Part shown: positions 19,681 through 20,000 of the stretch, one piece after another
How positions within the stretch are numbered: position 1 is the stretch's first letter
Layout of the letters: the number at the start of each line of letters is the position of its first letter
Origin: Saccoglossus kowalevskii
Lineage: Eukaryota; Hemichordata; Enteropneusta; Harrimaniidae
Direction: 5' to 3'
Assembly (NCBI RefSeq): GCF_000003605.2
Contig: NW_003114900.1
Span: 1-20,000, forward strand
DNA length: 20,000 bases
Position numbers and translations under genes: made by a program
The notes under the pieces: model-generated
What the model was told of the DNA's origin: nothing
What the model saw: only the letters and a program-made list of their open reading frames with translations
Database searches by the model: none

Positions 19681-20000
19681 CCAATGTGGTACTCTCGTTC
19701 ATCCTAGTGTTTAATGCTGTTATACACAGACAATACAATGTGTTACTCTCGTTCATCCTAGTTTTTAATGCTGTTATACACAGACACACCAATGTGTTAC
19801 TCTCGTTCATCCTAGTTTTAAATGCTGTTATACACAGACACTCCAATGTGGTACTCTCGTTAACCCTAGTTTTAAATGCTGTTATACACAGACACTCCAA
19901 TGTGTTACTCTCGTTCGGCCTAGAGTTTAATGCTGTTATACGCATACACTCCAATGTGTTACTCTCGTTCATCCTAGATTTAAATGGAGTTATAAACAGA
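19681..20000. repeat. B-type block 5, left part
   Basis: After the accagacactcc junction at 19671, the monomers end in gttcatc and show B subtypes: ctagtgtttaatg, ctagttttaaatg with cacacc, and agagtttaatg with tatacgcatac. Variants include gacaatacaatg near 19728, tagtttttaatg near 19760 and gttcggcctag near 19913. The last visible monomer reads agatttaaatggagttataaac. The block continues past the window edge. Confidence 0.8.

Larger units (their letters stand above)
1..20000. repeat. Satellite array of ~53/54-bp monomers filling the window
   Basis: The same unit recurs head to tail from the first base to the last, always in one orientation. With 'ctag' as position 1, the left half is ctagtgttaaatgctgtta, the variable box at positions 28-33 reads cactcc, cacatc, cacacc or catgcc, and the right half is caatgtgttactctcgttc. 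Monomers ending gttccc are 53 bp and those ending gttcatc are 54 bp. The consensus is about 41% G+C. The array starts and stops mid-monomer at the window edges, so its true length is unknown. No stretch over 100 bp departs from the repeat, so there is no gene-sized gap and no inserted mobile element. Known satellites with this architecture are eukaryotic. The family itself is not one I recognise, and strand assignment is arbitrary. Confidence 0.98.

Noticed and set aside
1-20000. CRISPR array
   Set aside because: There are no unique spacers between short conserved repeats. The whole 53-54 bp unit is repeated with variants, copy number is in the hundreds, and no cas-like gene is present.
1-20000. 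Promoters, terminators or tRNA-like sequences in the TATA-containing monomer
   Set aside because: gttatacac is present in nearly every monomer and has no accompanying gene. Nothing distinguishes any copy as a functional site.

Overview
The window is, as far as I can see, one uninterrupted tandem-repeat (satellite) array. Every part of the 20 kb can be read as copies of a single monomer of about 53-54 bp, all in the same orientation, roughly 370 in total. The array runs off both window edges, so neither end nor any flanking single-copy DNA is visible. I find no convincing protein-coding gene, RNA gene, transposable element or CRISPR array. The consensus monomer is about 41% G+C. An array of this size, purity and nested higher-order organisation points to a eukaryotic nuclear genome (heterochromatin, pericentromere, subtelomere or a large minisatellite locus). 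I do not recognise the family and cannot name the lineage.

Taking 'ctag' as monomer position 1, each unit has a constant left half (ctagtgttaaatgctgtta), a variable box at positions 28-33 (cactcc, cacatc, cacacc or catgcc), and a constant right half (caatgtgttactctcgttc). Two length classes alternate in blocks. P-type monomers end in '...gttccc' and are mostly 53 bp. B-type monomers end in '...gttcatc' and are 54 bp, which is 18 codons. Because 54 is divisible by three and lacks stops, the B blocks give very long open frames on both strands, up to about 940 codons. I judge these to be artefacts of the period.

Layout (block edges good to about one monomer): 1-264 tail of a P unit; 265-2034 full P unit; 2035-3253 second P unit, 1330 bp downstream in register; 3254-3540 junction; 3541-4250 B block; 4251-4620 junction; 4621-5465 partial P unit; 5466-5704 junction; 5705-8404 large B block; 8405-9430 mixed monomers; 9431-9880 B block; 9880-10570 mixed segment duplicated at 12983-13673; 10571-10990 mixed; 10991-11540 B block; 11541-12890 P unit; 12891-12982 short junction; 13674-14780, 14781-16773 and 16774-18205 three successive P units; 18206-19680 mixed; 19681-20000 start of another B block.

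The array is organised at several scales: monomer, subfamilies with linked diagnostic bases, short cassettes (a four-monomer 'E' cassette and a three-monomer 'N' cassette), higher-order units of about 0.9 kb (B) and 1.2-1.7 kb (P), and segmental duplications. Chimeric monomers, one-monomer deletions and a two-monomer tandem duplication record unequal exchange. The interest of the window lies in this turnover history, not in an encoded system.
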